Positions 60,501 through 64,000 of a stretch of 64,000 bases of DNA are shown piece by piece. The notes under the pieces were generated by a model. That model had not been told where the DNA came from, ran no database searches, and was given only the letters and a program-made list of their open reading frames with translations. The stretch comes from Tachypleus tridentatus. Its lineage: Eukaryota; Arthropoda; Merostomata; Xiphosura; Limulidae. Position numbers and translations under genes: made by a program. The stretch covers positions 62,491,576 through 62,555,575 of the forward strand of contig NC_134830.1 in NCBI RefSeq assembly GCF_004210375.1. The letters run 5' to 3'. Numbering within the stretch: position 1 is the stretch's first letter; each line of letters begins with the position of its first letter.

Positions 60501-63500
60501 TTATGTTGAATTTTAATTTCAGACTGGTGCACCAACAACACGTGTACTCCATTTATCAGACACACACTTTGATCCGTACTATAGAGAAGGCAGCAATGCA
60601 GAGTGTGGAGAACCATTGTGTTGCCGAATTGCTGATGGACCTGCACCTGATCCAAGTAAAGCAGCAGGAAAGTGGGGAGACTACCGTAGTTGTGACACAC
60701 CCTTGCAAACTTTAGAACATATGCTAAAACATATAAGAGACAATCACAAGGTACTGAGATTAATGTATGTCCAAGTGTCCTCTTAAATATTAAAGTTTAA
60801 AAGCTGAATACTTTTTGTTTTTGGGAGGGAATAAGTAATTTTGGATAATTCTACAAGCTTTACCTGTGTGAGATATTTGAATATCAAGTTTCAAATGTCT
60901 TATAACATGACTGTGGATGGATGAAATGATTTTACACAACTCACAAAAAGATTGTTCTGTTAACTTTGGATTTAGTGAATTGCTCAGTTTTGGTAGTGTA
61001 TGAAAGAGAAATATGTGACACTTAGAATAAGAATTAGTTGTAAACAAATGCATGTATTTGTATATTTAAGAATATCATAAAGTAATCTCCTTAAAGGTGT
61101 ACTATTTAACTTTTAACAAAACAGAAGATAGAACAAATTATTACCTAAATGTATTAAAAAATACCAACTCCATCTGTACATGATTTTTATTTTTTGATAT
61201 TGAAAGTTATTGTGAGGTACCAACTGCATCAATTTTAGTGAAATTTGGGAAAGGAACTCTAGTGAACCCTTCCAGTAATGAAGTTTAAAGGATAAGTATA
61301 TGGCTGTATGGTTTGACTTTGGCATCTATTCCAATTTTTATTTCCTTAGTGCCATGAATGAGACCTTTACTATACTAGGAGATTGGTAACAAAATCATTG
61401 AAGCTATATGAAAATGACACTTAATAGTATTTTTCAAATGCGTTAGATTAAAGTATTAAAAGACTGTTAGGTGCAGAAACACTTTTAAAGCACTGTATAC
61501 GTTGCCTCGCATTACAAAATACTGTACAAAAATGAAATGCTAAAAATAAGATCATCACATGCCCCTGTATATAAACAATTGTATGATATTAAGAAAGACA
61601 AAAACACAAAATGTAAGCTGTTAGGTTAAGCTTAAAAAGCAGAAACTTCAAAACCAAAGAGAAAGAAATATTAAAAGCCATGAGAAAAATCATATGATGT
61701 TTATAACAATTGAGAATACAAGAAATAAGGTCAGGAATTGCTAAATAAGTTTGGGCAAGTTGATGTCAAAGTATTAACTTACAATAGTCTTTGATTTTTC
61801 TTTTATATCTATGATTTAGTATTATAGATATTTATGTCATTAAAGAGATAAAAGTTATTGTTTTCTATTTAGTAATCTTTGATTTTTTTTTAATTTTAAT
61901 GGTATGAAAATGAAGTCTTTGTGGATGTTCTGAAGGTGAAATCATCTTCCCATCATTGATTTCTGACATTTGTTGTTTATGTTGCCTGAAATAATTTTCA
62001 TCTGTATGTGAAAATATAAGTAATTGATCAGAATTACTAGAAGAAAAAGGAAAACATTTAGTGCATTTTAGCCATTTGGGTTTTTTTTATCCTAGTGAAG
62101 ATTAATTAGCTGAGACAATGACCATTATTTTCTCATTTTTTTACTCTAGTTTTAACCTTTTCTTTATAGTTTCAGAATTTATCATGTTGGAATTTTTAAA
62201 ATGTATTTATATTTTTCATGTTAATTACTTTTCAGGTTGATTATGTGTTGTGGACTGGAGACATTCCACCTCATGATGTGTGGAACTCTTCTCAGTCAGA
62301 GCAGATATCTCTCCTAAAATCTGTTACTCAGTTAATGAATAAATACTTAAAGAATATTCCTATTTTCTCTGCTATTGGAAACCATGAAAGTTCCCCAGTT
62401 AATAGGTAAATGTTTCCCACTTTGCAAGAATTAGCTTGAAATAAACCATATTTTCAGAGGTATACAAATATATTAAAATCTTTTTTTAAGAGCATTAAAA
62501 TTCTGTGTTTAGTTATTAAAAATCTGTAACACAACCATTACATTATTGAATATTTCTGTGACTTCTTTTTTTTATTTTTATAATGATCAGATGTTTTTTG
62601 TGTGTGTGTTCATTTAGTATCTCAGTTCATTACACTTATAAAATAATGATTTAAATGAACTTCAATATTACAATGTACCAATGTTGTTTACAAGAATTTT
62701 ATAACTTGGGTAACATATTTATATACATTTAATAATACTGTGTATTGTATGTCCATATAACTTCTTTGCAGGGTGTGGATGGGCCTTCACCAAAATTGGT
62801 ATGGAGGCTCATTAGGTCCATGTGAGGATACATACAAATATTTAGTTTTGCATTTGGTGTTTTTATGGGTATTTTTTGCATTTTTTTTTAACCACTCCAT
62901 CCTCTGTTGTTCCCCAGTAGGACAGTTGTAGGTCTTCAGATTTATAACACTAAAATCAGGGGTTAAATTTTCCTCGATGGACACAGTAGATAGTTCAATG
63001 TGGCTTTGCTATAAGAAAAACACACACATGCATGCACGCGAGCGAGCTCTTGCTCTCTCTTAGTCTGACGTCTTTGTTGTATTTTTATATATGTTATAGA
63101 AAAGTTAGTGTTATTGTTTCATTATAGAAACATTGCAGGCTTATCGTTTCATATTTTGTGTTTTGCTGTTTTTTATGGGTATTTTTGCATTTTGTACAAC
63201 TGCATATAAGGGAAGCAACTTTTCATGTCATAAAATAATCTTTCATTAATTGTGAATTTAGATAACTTTCATTCAGGGTACGTGCAATCCAACTAGTTCT
63301 AAACAAACTTGTGCTTGTATATAATTTGTATGTGTAAAATTATTATGAGTAACTTTTCATCATTAAGGAATCAGATTGCTATCTTTTTTTAATAGATAAA
63401 GTAATGAAGGTAATGATGAATAACTAAACTTTACCTAAAACTTTATTTTTGAAAAAAAGAAAAGAAAAAAGATTTTAATATTAGAATTTCATTATTTTAG

Positions 63501-63631
63501 TCCTTTTACTTTCTCACAAGCTTCCCAATGCCCCAAATAACTGGGAAATATGACATATCCTGGCTGTATGATGAAATAGCAAAAACCTGGGCACCGTGGG
63601 TACCAAGAGGTGCAGAAGCCACAATTAAGAA
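54176..63631 (+). CDS. SMPD1: acid sphingomyelinase (sphingomyelin phosphodiesterase), 5' six coding exons, partial
   Basis: The enzyme cleaves sphingomyelin to ceramide and phosphocholine in lysosomes or after secretion, using two zinc ions. Coding exons are 54176-54505, 57883-58077, 59873-60037, 60523-60750, 62236-62405 and 63521-63631, all with GT-AG borders, giving 399 codons plus two bases. A hydrophobic signal sequence spans ~18-33. A saposin B domain follows, with six cysteines at 125, 128, 156, 167, 193 and 201, then a proline-rich linker (PKPPVKPVPPPK). The calcineurin-like phosphatase domain starts with SDTHFD (Asp243, His245), GDIPPHDVW (Asp315, His319) and GNHE (Asn355, His356), the first metal/catalytic motifs of the family. 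Possible N-glycosylation sites are NWT (210) and NSS (323). The saposin domain separates it from SMPDL3-type relatives, which lack one. Full proteins are ~600-650 residues, so the remaining metal-binding histidines lie beyond the window. Confidence 0.95.
54528..54638. repeat. 55 bp tandem duplication in SMPD1 first coding intron
   Basis: Two nearly identical 55 bp copies containing ttttcattgtattttagtaa and tgagagtcattcatg, starting ~22 bases inside the intron. The copies carry an acceptor-like tttag, but the frame that follows is closed. Confidence 0.9.
55200..57580 (+). pseudogene. DIRS-like retrotransposon pol remnant in SMPD1 intron
   Basis: A series of broken frames in the right order matches the reverse transcriptase/RNase H polyprotein of DIRS-type elements. 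Near 56205-56270 comes VPKKTEDW, a stop, then LVIDLTHFN; next a palm-like part with SLVQEWLAYSGSFQM (56348-56611), where the catalytic YLDDW-type motif reads VQEWLAYSGS and is lost. LGSLTY lies near 56740 and MRSLQWALHKQWN at 56831-56869. The RNase H/linker part is FATSLNIKLPLFWSPVSHLL (57253-57400), AINAFCLDWPQK and HLIAPSWPTQS (57400-57500). Frameshifts and stops are frequent, so it is inert. Sequence from 55200 to 56100 may be its upstream gene but is too decayed to read. No recombinase or terminal repeats were found. Recognition rests on motif order from memory. Confidence 0.65.
57883..58077 (+). CDS. SMPD1: SMPD1 second coding exon (saposin B, first part)
   Basis: The acceptor is tgttctgtag (ending 57882). 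Sixty-five codons, phase 0 at both ends, contain VTCFACKFG and LCNFFKIESARVCQGV, which supply saposin cysteines 1-4. The donor gtaagt at 58078-58083 is also the first bases of a minisatellite. Confidence 0.95.
58078..58690. repeat. minisatellite, 41 bp unit x 15, starting at the splice donor
   Basis: Fifteen units (mostly 41 bp, two of 39 bp) with the core tatgtaaaccagtaggcttt and accttttgttatataagtc. The first unit begins with the donor gtaagt; in most later units the equivalent bases read ataagt. One 39 bp unit restores gtaagt at 58242-58247. Units are nearly identical, so the array is young or homogenised. Confidence 0.95.
59387..59625. repeat. short imperfect tandem repeats with gagctagcttgatttt
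   Basis: Four copies of gagctagcttgatttt separated by variants of aatttatggagactcatttt and gatcttttcttttcagtcta. Spacing is irregular (about 45-70 bp). Several units include acceptor-like tttcag tracts upstream of the third coding exon. Confidence 0.85.
59873..60037 (+). CDS. SMPD1: SMPD1 third coding exon (saposin B end, proline linker)
   Basis: The acceptor is tttctttaaag (ending 59872). Fifty-five codons, phase 0, read GEVLYVFERLVLSPQEVCGL onward, giving saposin cysteines 5 and 6. They end in a proline-rich linker typical of the joint between saposin and catalytic domains. The donor is gtatgt. Confidence 0.95.
60523..60750 (+). CDS. SMPD1: SMPD1 fourth coding exon (start of phosphatase domain)
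   Basis: The acceptor is ttttaatttcag (ending 60522). Seventy-six codons, phase 0, contain RVLHLSDTHFDPYY (the D-x-H metal motif), ECGEPLCCR and WGDYRSCDTP, the cysteine pattern of the acid sphingomyelinase N-lobe. The donor is gtactg. Confidence 0.96.
60751..62235. other. SMPD1 fourth coding intron
   Basis: AT-rich and CpG-poor. Minus-strand frames at 60790-61325 have no domain. No repeat family was recognised. Confidence 0.5.
62236..62405 (+). CDS. SMPD1: SMPD1 fifth coding exon (GDIPPHD and GNHE motifs)
   Basis: The acceptor is attacttttcag (ending 62235). It reads VDYVLWTGDIPPHDVW onward to AIGNHESSPVN and ends in phase 2 (AAT AG|gtaaat). It carries the bridging-metal aspartate and the Asn-His pair of the metallophosphatase core. 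Confidence 0.96.
62915..63028 (+). mobile_element. SINE-2 copy in SMPD1 intron
   Basis: Contains aggacagttgtaggtcttca, a decayed B box (ggggttaaattttcc), gtggctttgctataagaaaa and an AC-rich end. It is the only clear SINE of any family after 41.6 kb, and its CpG sites are mostly lost. Confidence 0.75.
63521..63631 (+). CDS. SMPD1: SMPD1 sixth coding exon
   Basis: The acceptor is ctttctcacaag (ending 63520). It completes Ser363 from the previous phase 2 exon and reads SFPMPQITGKYDISWLYDEI then AKTWAPWVPRGAEATIKK before the donor gtgagc (63632). The more obvious acceptor at 63500 (attattttag) would give an in-frame stop after 13 codons, so 63520 is preferred. The SFP...SWLY..A..W.PW pattern fits the family at this point. 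Confidence 0.92.
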
Positions 63632-64000
63632 GTGAGCATTTCAGACTTCTTCATGTGACAACTGTGATGTACATTTTTATACAAGCTTTTAAGTATAATT
63701 GTGCTGTCTGTCAATATTGGTTGAAATGTTCACATATGCACTTCAACCAGTGAAAGATTATGTGAAATATCTTTTTTTTGTTTTAAATTTTGTAAATCTG
63801 TCGGTTGTAATATTAAAATAAGGAAACTTTTGAGATCACATTTTTGTAACACAGTATTACTTATCTAATAGAATGTTCAGATGTAATTATTATAGTATAA
63901 AAAGAAGCTTAAGAGATTAAAAAACTTTTATTTAAGTGTGTTTAACCTGAACTTAAAATTTCAATAAACATTGCATGTGTTAGTAAGTATCCGATAATGG
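63632..64000. other. SMPD1 sixth coding intron, cut by window edge
   Basis: Intronic AT-rich sequence with no further exon before the end. The rest of the catalytic domain must lie to the right. Confidence 0.7.

Overview
This window is eukaryotic nuclear DNA from an arthropod. My best guess is a horseshoe crab or another chelicerate. The evidence is AT-rich sequence, GT-AG introns, saposin/metallophosphatase and LRAT-family exons of animal type, and many copies of a tRNA-derived SINE that I associate from memory with horseshoe crab genomes. Nothing bacterial (operons, Shine-Dalgarno sites, CRISPR arrays) is present. Species assignment is inference.

Layout. (1) 1-41.6 kb is gene-poor and repeat-rich. 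It holds about 20 copies of a ~270 bp tRNA-derived SINE (called SINE-1 here), many copies of two shorter tRNA-derived families (SINE-2, SINE-3), a 2,986 bp hAT DNA transposon with matching terminal inverted repeats and a decayed transposase (4244-7229), a 159 bp hAT-type MITE (21857-22015), and minisatellites at 13.5 and 29.1 kb. One two-exon gene lies here: an LRAT/PLAAT-family acyltransferase (15664-16909, + strand). (2) At about 41.65 kb the composition changes abruptly: CpG becomes rare and SINE-1 disappears for the remaining 22 kb. This CpG-poor block opens with an unassigned, possibly decayed minus-strand coding region (41.65-43.3 kb). A large imperfect inverted duplication follows (44.35-50.54 kb), one arm of which carries a 1.46 kb insert with a gag-like fragment and a minisatellite whose units are multiples of three. 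(3) 54.1 kb to the window end carries the first six coding exons of an acid sphingomyelinase gene (SMPD1 type, + strand). They encode a signal peptide, a six-cysteine saposin B domain, a proline-rich linker and the first half of the calcineurin-like phosphatase domain; the gene runs off the right edge. Its first coding intron holds a degraded DIRS-like retrotransposon pol gene, and its second opens with a 15-copy minisatellite that begins at the splice donor.

The two recognised genes both act on lipids: PLAAT-type enzymes on phospholipid acyl chains, acid sphingomyelinase on lysosomal or secreted sphingomyelin. They lie ~38 kb apart and I see no sign that they are linked functionally. The least ordinary observations are a chimeric SINE-1/SINE-2 retroposon bounded by one shared 11 bp target duplication, the inverted duplication, and the sharp CpG/SINE boundary. 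No wholly new system is evident.
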